Assembly: GCA_945952025.1 (NCBI GenBank)
Contig: CAMFGW010000010.1
Location: 22,507-86,506, forward strand
DNA: 64,000 nucleotides
Reading direction: 5' to 3'
Origin: an uncultured Paracoccaceae bacterium
Lineage (GTDB): Bacteria > Pseudomonadota > Alphaproteobacteria > Rhodobacterales > Rhodobacteraceae
In this document: positions 1-11,147 of the stretch, piece after piece
Numbering within the stretch: the stretch's first letter is position 1
Layout of the letters: each line of letters begins with the position of its first letter
The notes under the pieces: generated by a model
What the model saw: the letters and a program-made list of their open reading frames with translations, nothing else
The model's database searches: none
Told to the model about the DNA's origin: nothing
Program-made: the position numbers and the translations under genes

Positions 1-779
1 ATATATTGCGCCGTCATCACCTCGGCCATGCTGGCGCGGGTCATGCGGGCGATGTAGCCGATGCCGTAAAGCGCGATGGTGATGACCGGCAGGGTGAAGT
101 TCTGGAAGGTGATCCCGTCCATCGCGCTCGAGGCCGAGCCCTTGAAGAGCGTGCGGTCCGAAATCCAGCCCCAGTCGAAGAGGTGCGGCGACAGGCCGAC
201 GGTCGAGGAGGCGAAAAGGACGATCAGCACCACGCCCGAGACATATTCCGGGGTCGAGGTGGTGGTGATGGCGACCGTCGACAGCGTGCGGTCGAGCCGC
301 GAGCCTTCGCGCATCCCGGCAAGGACGCCCATCAGAAGCGAGGTCGGGACCATGACCACCATGACCCAGAACATGAGGATGCCGGTCAGGCCAAGGCGGG
401 TCGACAGGATGCTCGAGACGGGCTGCTTGAAGACCGAGGAATAGCCCCAGTCGCCCTGCAGGACGCCGCAGTAGTGGGGCGCGGCGGCCGGGTCGACGCC
501 CTTCGTGATGCAGTAGCCCATCGCGCCGCCCTGGGTGTCGGTGCCGGTCCAGCCGGGCACCACGCCCAGCCATTCGCCGTAACGCGCAAGGAAGGGCCGG
601 CCGTAGCCGTGGTTGTTCAGCCAGCTCGTGACCTCGTCGTCGCTGATGCGCGCGCCGGCCTCGAACTTGGCGATCTTCTCAAGCTGGGGCGGAAGGTTGG
701 TCAGGTAGAAGACCACCATCGTCAGGCAGAAGGCGGTCAGCACAAGAAGTGCCAATCGTCGTAAGAGAAAACCGGTCAT
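1..779 (-). CDS. Peptide/nickel-type ABC transporter permease (DppB/OppB family), C-terminus cut by window edge
   Basis: Reverse-strand translation from ATG at 779: MTGFLLRRLALLVLTAFCLTMVVFYLTNLPPQLEKI..., BPD permease-like; adjacent to family 5 SBP. Confidence 0.85.
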   Translation of the reverse strand, partial: MTGFLLRRLALLVLTAFCLTMVVFYLTNLPPQLEKIAKFEAGARISDDEVTSWLNNHGYGRPFLARYGEWLGVVPGWTGTDTQGGAMGYCITKGVDPAAAPHYCGVLQGDWGYSSVFKQPVSSILSTRLGLTGILMFWVMVVMVPTSLLMGVLAGMREGSRLDRTLSTVAITTTSTPEYVSGVVLIVLFASSTVGLSPHLFDWGWISDRTLFKGSASSAMDGITFQNFTLPVITIALYGIGYIARMTRASMAEVMTAQY

Positions 780-929
780 TCCGTCCCCCCATCGGGCAGG
801 CTCGCCCGTTCGGGGCGCCAACGCTGCCGGTCAAGACGCGCCCCAGCCATGGCCCGGTGGTCCGGGCTCTGATGTCGATATGGCGGTCCGGCAGGGGGCG
901 AGCCCCCGCCGGACCGATGGCAGCGGCCG

Positions 930-2585
930 TCAGGCCTGATCCATCCACCACTTGTAGTGGTGATGTTCGAAGGTCGCGTGCATCTCGCAGTCGTGCACGG
1001 TCTTCTTCGTGTGGCGGTAGAGCGAGCGCCAGTAGGGTTGGATCAGCACGCCCTCTTCCTGCATGATCGTCTCGATCTTGGCCATGATCTCGCGCCGCTG
1101 GTCGACGTTCGGGGTGCCGAGCGCCTGGTCCAGAAGCTTGTCGAGGTCGGCGTTCGAGAAGCCCGCCTCGTTCCACGGCACGCCGGTCTTGTAGGCGAGC
1201 GAGAAGATCTGGACGCCGAGCGGACGCATGTTCCATTCGGTGGCCGAGAAGGGGTAGGTCAGCCAGTTGTTCCAGAAGGTCGAGCCGGGCAGGATCGTCC
1301 GCTTGATCTTGACGCCCGCGTCGCGGATCTGGCCCGCCACCGCGTCGCAGGTCTTGGCCTGCCAGTCGTCGTCGATCGAGATCAGTTCGAACTCGGTCTC
1401 GCCATGGCCCGCGTCGTCGAGCATCTTCTTGCCTGCGGCCGGATCGGGCTTCAGGGGCGGAAGCTGGGCATATTCGGGATGGATCGGGCAGACATGGTGG
1501 TTTTCCGCGGGCTTGCCCAGGTTCGCATAGCCAAGCTGCAGGACGACGGTGTTGTCGACCATCTTCTGCAGCGCGGTGCGGACGGCCTTGTCCTTGTAAA
1601 GCTCGTCACCCTGATGGAAGCGCACGGCGATCGTCGCGGCGCTGGTCACTTCCGTCTTCACCCAGCCGAGGTCGTCGAACACTTTCACGAACTCGCCCTG
1701 CGTCTGGTAGGTCGAGTCGATGTCGTCCGATTCAGCTGCCGCCTGGGTCGCCGCCATGTCGGTGCCAAGGTCGATATATTCGATCCGATCGAGGTAGGGC
1801 CCCTTGTAGACAGCCGTGCCCCACCACGGATGCTTGGTGTCCTTGACCAGAACCTGCTTGACGCCGACCTCGTTGTGGTCGGGCATATAGGGGCCGGTAC
1901 CGATCGGGTTTTCCGACGGGTCGCCGCCCTTGTAGCTCGAATGGTAGACCTGCGCGGGATAGTCGGCGAAGCCCACGATGATGGTGATGTCGGGTTCGGG
2001 CAGCGTCAGCTTCACGGTGCTGTCGTCGACCTTGGTGATCGCCCCTTCGCGGGCTTTCTTGGTCTTGTCGTCCGCAAGCTTGCCGACGCGCGAGATCATC
2101 GAGTTGCCCTCGACGCCCGCGTCGCACCAGTCGGTGATGATTCGCGCCACGTCGTCGGCGGTGAAGGCATCGCCGTTCGACCAGGTGATGCCCTTGCGGA
2201 CATGCAGCGTGAATTCGGTCGCGTTGTCGTTCGTGTCCCAGCTCTCCAGCAGCATGCCGCGCAGCGAGCCGTCGTTGTTGTATTCGACCAGATATTCCAG
2301 CCACCCGCGGCTGAAGTTCGCCATTTCGGACCAGTCGTAGGTGCGCGGGTCCTTCAGCGCCTTGGTCTGCATCTGCATCTTGAAGGTGCCGCCCGCGACC
2401 GGGTCGGCGGCGCGCGCAGCCGTGGGCATCGTCGCGCCGATCAACCCGTAGGCGACCGCGCTCGAGACGCCGAGCGCGCTGGCCCGCGTCAGGAATTCGC
2501 GGCGGCTGAGATCGCCGCGCTGGCACTCGTCCGCATACATCTTGACGGCCGGGTGGACCCTTTCGGGCGTGAACGGTTTGGTCAT
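930..2585 (-). CDS. ABC transporter substrate-binding protein, family 5 (peptide/oligopeptide), Tat-type signal
   Basis: 551 aa ORF; twin-arginine [12 protein letters not shown] near N-terminus; SBP family 5 motifs ([35 protein letters not shown]). Confidence 0.9.
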   Translation of the reverse strand: MTKPFTPERVHPAVKMYADECQRGDLSRREFLTRASALGVSSAVAYGLIGATMPTAARAADPVAGGTFKMQMQTKALKDPRTYDWSEMANFSRGWLEYLVEYNNDGSLRGMLLESWDTNDNATEFTLHVRKGITWSNGDAFTADDVARIITDWCDAGVEGNSMISRVGKLADDKTKKAREGAITKVDDSTVKLTLPEPDITIIVGFADYPAQVYHSSYKGGDPSENPIGTGPYMPDHNEVGVKQVLVKDTKHPWWGTAVYKGPYLDRIEYIDLGTDMAATQAAAESDDIDSTYQTQGEFVKVFDDLGWVKTEVTSAATIAVRFHQGDELYKDKAVRTALQKMVDNTVVLQLGYANLGKPAENHHVCPIHPEYAQLPPLKPDPAAGKKMLDDAGHGETEFELISIDDDWQAKTCDAVAGQIRDAGVKIKRTILPGSTFWNNWLTYPFSATEWNMRPLGVQIFSLAYKTGVPWNEAGFSNADLDKLLDQALGTPNVDQRREIMAKIETIMQEEGVLIQPYWRSLYRHTKKTVHDCEMHATFEHHHYKWWMDQA

Positions 2586-2810
2586 CGTATCTCCCCTGAC
2601 ATTTTGTCACCTGCGTCTTTTGACGCCGCGCGGGACAAGGCCCCTCGGCCTGCCCGTTCGGCTGCGCATCCCCCCATTGCTGACGCATTTTTCCCTCGCG
2701 TCAATGCCGGAATGCGACGGAATTGTCGGCAGAGCATCATGGCCGCGGCCTTGGCGGGAGTCTTTTCACCCGGTTCTACCGGTTGGCGACTTGCGGTAGG
2801 CGGGCCCCGC

Positions 2811-3942
2811 TCAGCGACCCTTGCGGAAGTCCGTGGGCGTGCGGCCGGTGCGGGCCTGGAAGGCGCGCGTGAAATAGGCGGGCGTCGTATAGCCGAGCGT
2901 GCGGGCCACGTCCTGCACCGGCAGCCGGGTTTCGGTCAGGAGCTTGCGCGCCTCGAACAGAAGCCGGTCGTGCAGGAGGTCCGAGGCAGAGCGCCCGCAG
3001 GTCTTGTTGCAGACCCGCGTCAGGTGCGTGGGCGTCACGCCGAGGTCGCGGGCGAAGTCGGCCACGCCCCTGCCGGTGCGGAAGTTCTTTTCCAGAAGGT
3101 CGGCATAGGCGCGGGCCAGCCTGCGGGCGGCGTCCGGCATGGGTGCTTCGTCGGCCGCGCTGGCCGAGAGGCGCTCGATAAAGACGCCCAGCAGGCCAAG
3201 GTGGAAGCGCGCGGCGCGTTCGTGGCCGGGGCGGGCGCTTTCCAGCTCGCGCTGGATCGCCTCGATGATGCCGGCAAGTTCGGCCTGGGGGCCGACCTCG
3301 CGCAGGCGCAGGTGGACCGGGTCGACCGGCAGGTCGAGCCCGTGCGCGCGGCCGAAGAAGAGCGCCGAACCGGAGGTCTGCGCGCCCAGGTCGAAGCCGT
3401 GCATCATGCCGGCGGGGATCAGGATGGCGTTGTGCGCGCCGTAGCCGCGGGTGATGCCGCCGATGGTGATGCGCCCCTGGCCGCGGGTGAACCACAAAAG
3501 AAGCGGTTCGGAATAGGCGCGCATCGCCTCGACCCGCCAGCGGCCGTTCTGCGCAAGGCGCGAGATCGGCAGGAGCCGCGTGCCGGGAAGGGCGGCGTCG
3601 GTATCGGCATCGGGGACGGATTCTGCGGTGGCGGTACCCTTCGCCTTTTGCGCCTCGTTCTGGGAAGTGAGGGTCGGGCGGGCGGGTTTGGCCGGGGCGG
3701 GTTTGGTTGGGGTGGGCCTCGTTGGGGTGGGCCTGGCCGGGGCCGCGTCCGCGCGCCGCCCGGTCGCCAGGCGGCCGTCGGTCACGCCGATGGCGCGGAC
3801 CTCGACAGGGGCTTCGGGCAGATCGGTGGGGTGTGGCAGTGCGGTCGGTGCGCTGGACAGGGGCGACGCCGCGCGAGGAGCGGCCAGCAGAGGCTGGTCG
3901 CCAAGCTCGGAGAGCGGGGTGCCCTTGAAGAGTTTCGCCATG
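2811..3942 (-). CDS. AraC family transcriptional regulator
   Basis: ORF 2811..3986, likely start MAKLFKGTPLSEL; C-terminal AraC HTH (TETRLPVQDVARTLGYTTPAYFTRAFQARTGRTPTDFRKGR). Confidence 0.85.
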
Positions 3943-4152
3943 CGCCGTCTGTTCCCTGGTCCGCCGCCAATATCTTTTGCATCCACCTTGCGTGACGGCT
4001 GCCCGTCCTACTTAAGGCGGCTCATGGCCTGGTGAAAGGAAAAAGGTGTGCGGAAGTGCGGCGGCCGGTCGCGTCGGCGGTCTGTCGCGGGCGATGGTGG
4101 CGCTGTCGGCGGTGGACCGCCGGCCCAATTGGCGGCGGGATTGCCGCGTGCC

Positions 4153-5043
4153 TCAGGGCCTTGTGACCGGCAGCCAGCCGCCCATGCGCGCCCTGAGCCA
4201 GGTGCGCTGGCGCTTGGCATATTGCCGGCTGAGCGCCTGGGCGCGGGTGATGGCCTCGGCAAGCGGCAGGCTGCCCTCGAGGTGCGCCATGAGTTCCGCC
4301 GCGCCGATCGCCCGCGCCCAAGGCGCCTCTGCGTCCCAATAGGGGCGGACGGCTGCAACCTCGTCCAGCGCGCCTTGGGCGATCATGGCGTCAAACCGCC
4401 GGTCGATCCGTTCGGCCAGCCAGTCGCGGCCGGCCTCGATGCGCAGCTTCAGCGCGGCGTCCCCGGCCAGTCGCGCGGGGCCGGTCGCGGCCTGCCAGTC
4501 GGCCAGCCCGCGGCCCGTCGCCTCTGCCACCTCCCACGCCCGCTGGACGCGCATGGGGTTTTTCAGGTCGATCCGCGACCGGGTTTCCGGGTCAAGGGCG
4601 GCGATCATCCGGGCGACGCCCTCTGGCGTGGGACGAAGCGCGTCGCCCCTTGCGCGGGTTGCGGGCGGGATGGGCGGAATGTCGGTCAGCCCCTCCGTCA
4701 GCGCGGTCAGGTAAAGCCCGGTGCCGCCGACCAGGATCGGCGCGGGGTGCGCCGCCAGGACCGCGTCCACCTCGCGCAGCCAGTGGCCGACGGAATACAC
4801 CTCGCCGGGCGAGCGGTGGCCGAAAAGAAGGTGCGGCGCGCGGGCTTCCTCGGCCGCATCGGGGCGGGCCGACAGGAGCCGCCAGCAGGACCAGACCTGC
4901 AGCGCGTCGGCATTCACGACCGGCCGCCCGTCCGCCTCGGCCAGCGCGAGCGCCAGCGCCGACTTGCCGCTGGCCGTGGGCCCCGCGATCAGGATCGGAC
5001 GCCCGGCCGCTTCTGCCAGAAGCCGGCGAACCTCGGCCGCCAT
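4153..5043 (-). CDS. miaA: tRNA dimethylallyltransferase
   Basis: ILIAGPTASGKSALALALAEADGRPVVNADALQVW P-loop and MiaA motifs; start at MAAEVRRLL. Confidence 0.93.
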   Translation of the reverse strand: MAAEVRRLLAEAAGRPILIAGPTASGKSALALALAEADGRPVVNADALQVWSCWRLLSARPDAAEEARAPHLLFGHRSPGEVYSVGHWLREVDAVLAAHPAPILVGGTGLYLTALTEGLTDIPPIPPATRARGDALRPTPEGVARMIAALDPETRSRIDLKNPMRVQRAWEVAEATGRGLADWQAATGPARLAGDAALKLRIEAGRDWLAERIDRRFDAMIAQGALDEVAAVRPYWDAEAPWARAIGAAELMAHLEGSLPLAEAITRAQALSRQYAKRQRTWLRARMGGWLPVTRP

Positions 5044-5176
5044 GCCTGCCTCCCCCGCTTTCCGCAATTGAACCCGCCGCCGTTTTCCGCCATTTTGCGC
5101 GCCAGTAGCAAGGGGCCCCCTTCGGTCGTTCCGGCCAGCCGGCGCCCGCAGAAATCGGACAAAGTGAGCGACAGAC

Positions 5177-5908
5177 ATGACCGGGGAAAACGAACCCACC
5201 GTCAAATACAAACGTGTGCTTCTGAAAATCTCGGGCGAGGCGCTGATGGGCGACCAGAGCTACGGCCTGCACCCGCCGACGGTCGAGCGCATCGCGCTGG
5301 AGGTGAAGTCGGTCCACGACCTGGGCGTGGAGATTTCCATGGTCATCGGCGGCGGCAACATCTTTCGCGGCCTGCAAGGCTCGGCCCAGGGGATGGAGCG
5401 GACGACGGCCGACTACATGGGGATGCTCGCCACCGTGATGAACGCGCTGGCGATGCAGGCGGCCCTCGAGGGGCTGGGCGTCTTCACCCGCGTCATCTCT
5501 GCGATCCCGATGGACCAGGTGTGCGAGCCCTACATCCGCCGCCGCGCCGTGCGTCACCTGGAGAAGAAGCGGGTCTGCATCTTCGCCGCAGGGACCGGCA
5601 ACCCCTATTTCACCACCGACACGGCCGCGACGCTGCGCGCCAGCGAGATGGGATGCGAGGCGATCTTCAAGGGCACCAAGGTCGACGGGGTCTATGACAA
5701 GGACCCCAAGAAGCACGCCGACGCGAAACGCTACGAGACAGTCACCTACGACGAGGTCCTGCAGAAGCACCTGGGGGTGATGGATGCCTCGGCGATCGCG
5801 CTGGCCCGCGACAACAACCTGCCGATCATCGTCTTCTCGCTGGACGAGCCGGGGGGCTTCAAGGGCATCCTGTCGGGGCAGGGGACCTATACGACCGTGG
5901 TGGGCTGA
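5177..5908 (+). CDS. pyrH: UMP kinase
   Basis: [15 protein letters not shown]...[10 protein letters not shown]...TVVG; followed by frr. Confidence 0.96.
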   Translation: MTGENEPTVKYKRVLLKISGEALMGDQSYGLHPPTVERIALEVKSVHDLGVEISMVIGGGNIFRGLQGSAQGMERTTADYMGMLATVMNALAMQAALEGLGVFTRVISAIPMDQVCEPYIRRRAVRHLEKKRVCIFAAGTGNPYFTTDTAATLRASEMGCEAIFKGTKVDGVYDKDPKKHADAKRYETVTYDEVLQKHLGVMDASAIALARDNNLPIIVFSLDEPGGFKGILSGQGTYTTVVG

Positions 5909-6049
5909 CGACTAAACCTTGTGCTTGCGCCAAAGGCCCTGTTCTTGGACGCGCCGGATCGGTAAGATGCGCCGGAAGTTGCAGTCCGCGCCTGTCTTTT
6001 CGTGCGCCGGGCTGCATCCTGACGAACGTAACGACCACGGAACCTGCTT

Positions 6050-6613
6050 ATGTCTGACGACCTCGAAATCGACATCGACGACCTCTCCCGCCGGATGGAG
6101 GGGGCGATGATGGCGCTGCGCCACGATTTCTCGTCGCTTCGCACGGGCCGCGCCTCTGCCGCGCTGGTCGAACCGATCCAGGTCGATGCCTACGGCCAGA
6201 TGACGCCCGTGAACCAGCTTGGCACCGTGAACGTGCCGGAGCCGCGCATGGTCACGATCAACATCTGGGACAAGGGTCTGGTCGGCAAGGTGGAGAAGGC
6301 GATCCGCGAAAGCGGCATCGGCATCAATCCCCAGACCAACGGCACCATCATCATGCTGCCGATCCCCGAGCTGAACGAGGAGCGCCGGCGCGAGTTGACG
6401 CGCGTCGCGGCCGACTATGCCGAGCGGGCCCGCGTGGCCGTCCGCAACATCCGCCGCGACGGCATGGACCAGATCAAGAAGGCCAAGGGCGCAGGCATGC
6501 CCGAGGATGACCAGAAGATGTGGCACGACGAGGTTCAGGACCTGACCGACAAGGCCATCGCCGCGGTCGACAAGACGCTACAGGCCAAGCAGGCAGAGAT
6601 CATGCAGGTCTGA
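6050..6613 (+). CDS. frr: Ribosome recycling factor
   Basis: [36 protein letters not shown]...[13 protein letters not shown]. Confidence 0.96.
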   Translation: MSDDLEIDIDDLSRRMEGAMMALRHDFSSLRTGRASAALVEPIQVDAYGQMTPVNQLGTVNVPEPRMVTINIWDKGLVGKVEKAIRESGIGINPQTNGTIIMLPIPELNEERRRELTRVAADYAERARVAVRNIRRDGMDQIKKAKGAGMPEDDQKMWHDEVQDLTDKAIAAVDKTLQAKQAEIMQV

Positions 6614-6669
6614 TTGTTCTGCCGGGCGGGTGTGTCCGGCAACCCTGGGGGCAGGAAAGGCAGGGGCCT

Positions 6670-7398
6670 ATGGCCGCGAAAGACATCAGCGCACGTGGGC
6701 CCGTCCATGTCGCCATCATCATGGACGGCAACGGGCGGTGGGCCACCTCGCGCGGCTGGCCGCGCCTGATCGGCCACCGGCGGGGCGCGAACCGCGTCCG
6801 CTCGATCGTCCGCGCCGCGCCCACGCTCGGCATCCGCTACCTGACGATCTACGCCTTCTCGACCGAGAACTGGAAGCGCTCGACCGAAGAGGTGCTGGGC
6901 CTCATGTCGCTCTTCGCCCGCTACATCAGGAACGAGGCCGACAAGCTGCATGACGCGGGCGTCTGCGTGCGCTTCATCGGCGCGCGAGAGCGGCTGGAGC
7001 CGGCGCTGCGCGACCTGATGGCGGGGATCGAGGAAAAGACCCGGCACTGCTCGCGCCTCACGCTGACCATCGCCATCAACTACGGCGGCCGGGACGAGCT
7101 GGCGCGCGCCGCCCGGCGGGTGGCCGAGGATGTGGCGGCGGGGCGGCTCGCGGCGGCGGACGTGGACGAACGCGCGCTGGCCGACCGGCTCGACACCGTG
7201 GGGCTGCCCGACCCGGACCTGGTGATCCGCACTTCGGGCGAATCGCGGATTTCCAACTATCTCCTGTGGCAGTCGGCCTATTCCGAGTTCGAGTTCACCG
7301 ACACGCTCTGGCCCGACTTCACGCCCGACGAGCTGGCGAAGCTTGTCGCCCGCTTTTCCGCCCGCGACCGGCGGTTTGGCGGGGTGGCGGCCGAATGA
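6670..7398 (+). CDS. uppS: Isoprenyl (undecaprenyl) diphosphate synthase
   Basis: VAIIMDGNGRWATSRGWPRLIGHRRGA and RTSGESRISNYLLWQSAYSEFEFTDTLWPDF; start MAAKDISARG. Confidence 0.95.
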   Translation: MAAKDISARGPVHVAIIMDGNGRWATSRGWPRLIGHRRGANRVRSIVRAAPTLGIRYLTIYAFSTENWKRSTEEVLGLMSLFARYIRNEADKLHDAGVCVRFIGARERLEPALRDLMAGIEEKTRHCSRLTLTIAINYGGRDELARAARRVAEDVAAGRLAAADVDERALADRLDTVGLPDPDLVIRTSGESRISNYLLWQSAYSEFEFTDTLWPDFTPDELAKLVARFSARDRRFGGVAAE

Positions 7399-8222
7399 GT
7401 GCGCCCGGAACCGAGGCCGAGCGCGCCAGGGGCCGCGCGTCGCAATGGGCCGACCTCGGGACCCGCGTGGGGTCGGCCGTCGGCATGGCCGTCATCGGTG
7501 GCGCCGCGATCTGGTGCGGCGGCATGGCGCTTGGCTGGCTCGTCGTGGTCCTGGGCGGCCTCATGGCGTGGGAGGTCGCGCGCCTGCAGGCGTCGACGAC
7601 GCGCCCCGCGCCCGAGTTCATGGGCCTTCTGGCCGCAGCGGTCCTTGCCGCGATCATCTTTCGCCACGATCCCCGGCTTCTGCCGACGCTTGGCCTGCCG
7701 TCGCTGGTCCTGCTGTTCATGGGGGGGCGCGACCGGCTTCTGCGGGCGGCCTACCTGGGCCTCGTCCTCTTGGCGGCCTACGCTTTCTACGCCTTTCGAG
7801 AGGGTTACGGGCTGGCCTTCACGCTTTGGCTCGTGCTGATGGTCATCGCCTGCGACGTGATGGGCTATTTCGGCGGGCGGCTGATCGGCGGCCCGAAGTT
7901 CTGGCCCGCTGTCTCGCCCAAGAAGACCTGGTCCGGCACCATCGCCGGCTGGGTCGGCGCGGGTGCGGTCGGCGCGGTTTTCGCGGCGGCCTATGACGAG
8001 CCGTCGACGGTGACGATCCTGTCGGTGCTCGCGGCCTTTGCGGCGCAGATGGGCGACATTGCCGAAAGCTTCCTGAAACGGCGCGCGGGGGTGAAGGATT
8101 CCTCGGCGCTCATCCCCGGCCATGGCGGCATCCTCGACCGGTTCGACGCGCTGGTCGGTGCGACGATCTTCCTGGTCGCCTGGGGGCTCTTGCGCCAGCC
8201 GCTGCCGGATTTCGGGCTCTGA
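7395..8222 (+). CDS. cdsA: Phosphatidate cytidylyltransferase
   Basis: 4-nt overlap with uppS; C-terminal CdsA signature ...MGDIAESFLKRRAGVKDSSALIPGHGGILDRFDAL. Confidence 0.93.
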   Translation: MSAPGTEAERARGRASQWADLGTRVGSAVGMAVIGGAAIWCGGMALGWLVVVLGGLMAWEVARLQASTTRPAPEFMGLLAAAVLAAIIFRHDPRLLPTLGLPSLVLLFMGGRDRLLRAAYLGLVLLAAYAFYAFREGYGLAFTLWLVLMVIACDVMGYFGGRLIGGPKFWPAVSPKKTWSGTIAGWVGAGAVGAVFAAAYDEPSTVTILSVLAAFAAQMGDIAESFLKRRAGVKDSSALIPGHGGILDRFDALVGATIFLVAWGLLRQPLPDFGL

Positions 8223-9430
8223 TGGACGAACGGCGCAGCGTTTCGGTCTTTGGCTCGACGGGGTCGATCGGCGAAAGCACGTTCGATCTGCTGATGCGTC
8301 AGGGGGGGCCGCGCGCCTATCGCACCGTAGCGCTGACCGGCGGGCGCAATGTCGCGCGGCTGGCCGAGATGGCGCGAGCACTTCAGGCCGAACTGGCGGT
8401 CACGGCCCACGAGGACTGCCTGCGACCCCTGCAGGCGGCGCTGGCGGGGTCCGGGGTCGAGGTTGCGGCCGGCGCGCAGGCCTTGGCCGAGGCGGCGGAC
8501 CGCCCCGCCGGTTGGGTCATGTCGGCGATCGTCGGCGCGGCGGGGCTTGTGCCGGGGTTCCGGGCGCTGGCCCATGGCGGCACGCTGGCACTGGCCAACA
8601 AGGAAAGCCTGGTGACGGCGGGCCCCCTGCTGATGGAAACCGCGCGCAAGGCAAAGGCCCGCATCCTGCCCGTCGACAGCGAACATTCGGCGATCTTCCA
8701 GTCGCTTCTGTCCGAAGAGATGACAAGCGTCGAGCGGGTGATCCTGACCGCCTCCGGCGGCGCCTTCCGCGACTGGCCCGTCGAGCGGCTGGTGGCGGCG
8801 ACGGTGGCCGAGGCCTCGACCCATCCCAACTGGGCCATGGGGCAGCGGATCACCATCGACAGTGCCTCGATGTTCAACAAGGCGCTGGAACTCATTGAAA
8901 CGCGGGAGTTCTTCGGCATCGACCCCGACCGGATCGAGGTGCTGGTCCACCCCGAATCGCTGGTCCATGCGCTGGTTGCCTTCTGCGATGGCGGCATGAT
9001 CGGCCATCTGGGCGCGCCGGACATGCGCCATGCGATCGGCTATGCGCTGAACTGGCCCGACCGCACGCCCTTGCCGGTTGCGCGGCTGGACCTGGCGCGG
9101 GTGGGCAGCCTGACCTTCCGCGCGCCCGACCCGCTGCGCTATCCCGCGCTTGCGCTTGCACGGCAGGTGATGGACAAGGGCGGACTGGCCGGAGCCGTCT
9201 TCAACGCGGCGAAAGAGGCCGCACTCGACGCCTTCATCGAGGGGCAGATCTGCTTTACCGACATGGCCGGCGTGGTCGAAACGGTTCTTGAAGACTTTTC
9301 GGGCAGGACTGGCTTCGGCCCGGCCCTCGCCCCCCTAGAGGCGGTTTTGGCCGCAGACAGCGAAGCCCGTGCCCGCGCCAGGTCGGTTGCGGAACGGACA
9401 GGAGACAAGAGATGGAAATCGCGGGCCTGA
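8222..9430 (+). CDS. dxr: 1-deoxy-D-xylulose 5-phosphate reductoisomerase
   Basis: SVFGSTGSIGESTFDLL, ALANKESLVTAG, LPVDSEHSAIFQ motifs. Confidence 0.96.
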   Translation: MDERRSVSVFGSTGSIGESTFDLLMRQGGPRAYRTVALTGGRNVARLAEMARALQAELAVTAHEDCLRPLQAALAGSGVEVAAGAQALAEAADRPAGWVMSAIVGAAGLVPGFRALAHGGTLALANKESLVTAGPLLMETARKAKARILPVDSEHSAIFQSLLSEEMTSVERVILTASGGAFRDWPVERLVAATVAEASTHPNWAMGQRITIDSASMFNKALELIETREFFGIDPDRIEVLVHPESLVHALVAFCDGGMIGHLGAPDMRHAIGYALNWPDRTPLPVARLDLARVGSLTFRAPDPLRYPALALARQVMDKGGLAGAVFNAAKEAALDAFIEGQICFTDMAGVVETVLEDFSGRTGFGPALAPLEAVLAADSEARARARSVAERTGDKRWKSRA

Positions 9431-10752
9431 TCCCGGTCTTCGGCAACCTGTTCTGGACGCTCGCGGCCTTTGTCGTCGCGTTGTCGGTGATCGTCGCCGT
9501 CCATGAATATGGCCATTACATCGTCGGGCGCCTGTGCGGCATCCATGCCGAGGTCTTTTCGCTGGGCTTCGGCCCGGTCCTCTGGTCGCGGAAGGACCGG
9601 CGGGGCACGCGCTGGCAGGTGGCGGCGCTGCCCTTCGGCGGCTACGTCAAGTTCCTGGGCGACGCCAACGCCGCCTCGGCCGGGGCGGACGAGGCGACGA
9701 TGAGCGCGCTTTCGGCAGCCGAGCGGCGCCATACGATGCACGGCGCGCCGCTCTGGGCGCGGGCGGCGACGGTGGCGGCGGGGCCGATCTTCAACTTCAT
9801 CCTGTCGATCCTGGTCTTTTCGGCCGTGCTGATGACCTTCGGCGCCAAGACCGACCGGGTCGAGGTCGGCGAGCTGTATGCCATGCCGGGCGGTTCTGGC
9901 GGGTTGCAGGCGGGCGACGTGATCCTGGCGGTCGACGGCATGCCGGTGGCCGACTGGAAGGCCTTCTATGACGCGGGTGACAAGCAGACCGGCACCGGCC
10001 CCTGGCACTACCGCGTCTCGCGCCGCGGGCAGGAGGTCGAGGTCGAGGGGCCGCCCGTCGAGCCGTCGCGCGCCGACGGCATCGCGCTCAAGTCCGCGGC
10101 GATCAACGCCGGGCTGAAGAAGGGCGATGTCATCACCGCCATCGACGGCCAGCCGATCAAGCTTTTCTCCCAGATGCAGGCGGCGGTCGCCAAGGGGCAG
10201 GGCGCGCCGATGGCGCTGACCGTCTGGCGCGACGGGTCCGAGCAGACGCTGACACTGACGCCGCGCCCGACCGACGTGCCGAAGGCCGGCGGCGGGTTCG
10301 AGACGGCCTACAAGATCGGGCTGCAAGGCGACATTTTCTTCATGCCGGCGACGCGGACGGCCAGCCTGACCGAGGTCATTCCCGCCGCCGCGCGGCAGGT
10401 CTGGGATGTCATCACCAACTCTCTCTCGGCGCTCTGGCACATGATTTCCCAGCAGATCTCGCGCTGCAACATGTCGGGCGCCATCGGCATCGCCCAGGCG
10501 ACGGGCGAGGTCGCCTCGCAGGGGCTTCCGGATTTCATCTGGTTCATCGCCGTCCTGTCGACGGCGGTCGGCTTCATGAACCTCTTCCCGATCCCGATGC
10601 TCGATGGCGGGCACCTTGTCTTCTACACCATCGAATGGGCGCTCGGGCGGCCGCTGTCGCCGGCGACGGTGAACATCGCCATGTCGGTCGGCCTTGCGAT
10701 CGTCGTCTTCGTGATGGCTTTCGGGCTGACGAACGACCTGACCTGCCCCTGA
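9412..10752 (+). CDS. rseP: RIP site-2 protease RseP (PDZ metalloprotease)
   Basis: HEYGHYIVGRLCG (HExxH), PDZ segments, LFPIPMLDGGHLVFY. Confidence 0.94.
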   Translation: MEIAGLIPVFGNLFWTLAAFVVALSVIVAVHEYGHYIVGRLCGIHAEVFSLGFGPVLWSRKDRRGTRWQVAALPFGGYVKFLGDANAASAGADEATMSALSAAERRHTMHGAPLWARAATVAAGPIFNFILSILVFSAVLMTFGAKTDRVEVGELYAMPGGSGGLQAGDVILAVDGMPVADWKAFYDAGDKQTGTGPWHYRVSRRGQEVEVEGPPVEPSRADGIALKSAAINAGLKKGDVITAIDGQPIKLFSQMQAAVAKGQGAPMALTVWRDGSEQTLTLTPRPTDVPKAGGGFETAYKIGLQGDIFFMPATRTASLTEVIPAAARQVWDVITNSLSALWHMISQQISRCNMSGAIGIAQATGEVASQGLPDFIWFIAVLSTAVGFMNLFPIPMLDGGHLVFYTIEWALGRPLSPATVNIAMSVGLAIVVFVMAFGLTNDLTCP

Positions 10753-10771
10753 CCTGCCCCTGACTTGCCCC
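10739..10771 (+). repeat. 11-bp tandem repeat (TGACCTGCCCC x3) spanning the rseP stop codon
   Basis: TGACCTGCCCC / TGACCTGCCCC / TGACTTGCCCC read directly; rseP TGA at 10750-10752. Confidence 0.85.
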
Positions 10772-10879
10772 CAGGGGGGGCGGTCGGGGTGCAGATACCC
10801 CGCCTTTGCCGCGCCCTTGCCGCAAAGAGGTCACATTCCCCATCCATCCTGACAAGGTCATTTTCGGGCGGAGGATGGG

Positions 10880-11053
10880 ATGCACACACTGACCAACGGC
10901 GCACATGTTCTGGGCCATACGCTCTGGCCGCAGGGGCCACGGGCCGAGGCGATCATCGCCAATACGGCGCGTATCCTCAGCCTTCTGGTCGCGGCTGCCG
11001 TCGCGGTCGCCGCCCTTCATCTTCAGGCGCCGGGCGCGGTTCTGACGCTCTAG
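10880..11053 (+). CDS. Predicted small (57 aa) single-pass membrane protein
   Basis: ATG with upstream GGAGG; MHTLTNGAHVLGHTLWPQGPRAEAIIANTARILSLLVAAAVAVAALHLQAPGAVLTL*; hydrophobic segment; below the length cutoff of the ORF track. Confidence 0.45.
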   Translation: MHTLTNGAHVLGHTLWPQGPRAEAIIANTARILSLLVAAAVAVAALHLQAPGAVLTL

Positions 11054-11147
11054 TCCCCACCGTCCCCCGGCGGAAGGTTCCGGTTCCACCGATCCAGGCG
11101 CGGCCCTATCAGGGGTCGCGCCTTTTGCTGTTGCGGGGGCACCCCCC

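Noticed and set aside
3672-3757. GGGGTGGGCCTGG-like repeats near the AraC gene start as a regulatory array
   Set aside because: Within the coding sequence; they encode a Pro/Thr/Ala linker (RPTPTRPTPTKPAPAKPARPT), so explained as low-complexity protein sequence.
957-3995. 1012-aa plus-strand ORF antisense to SBP and AraC genes
   Set aside because: High-GC shadow ORF spanning two well-supported minus-strand genes; Arg/Gly/Val-rich with no recognisable domain.
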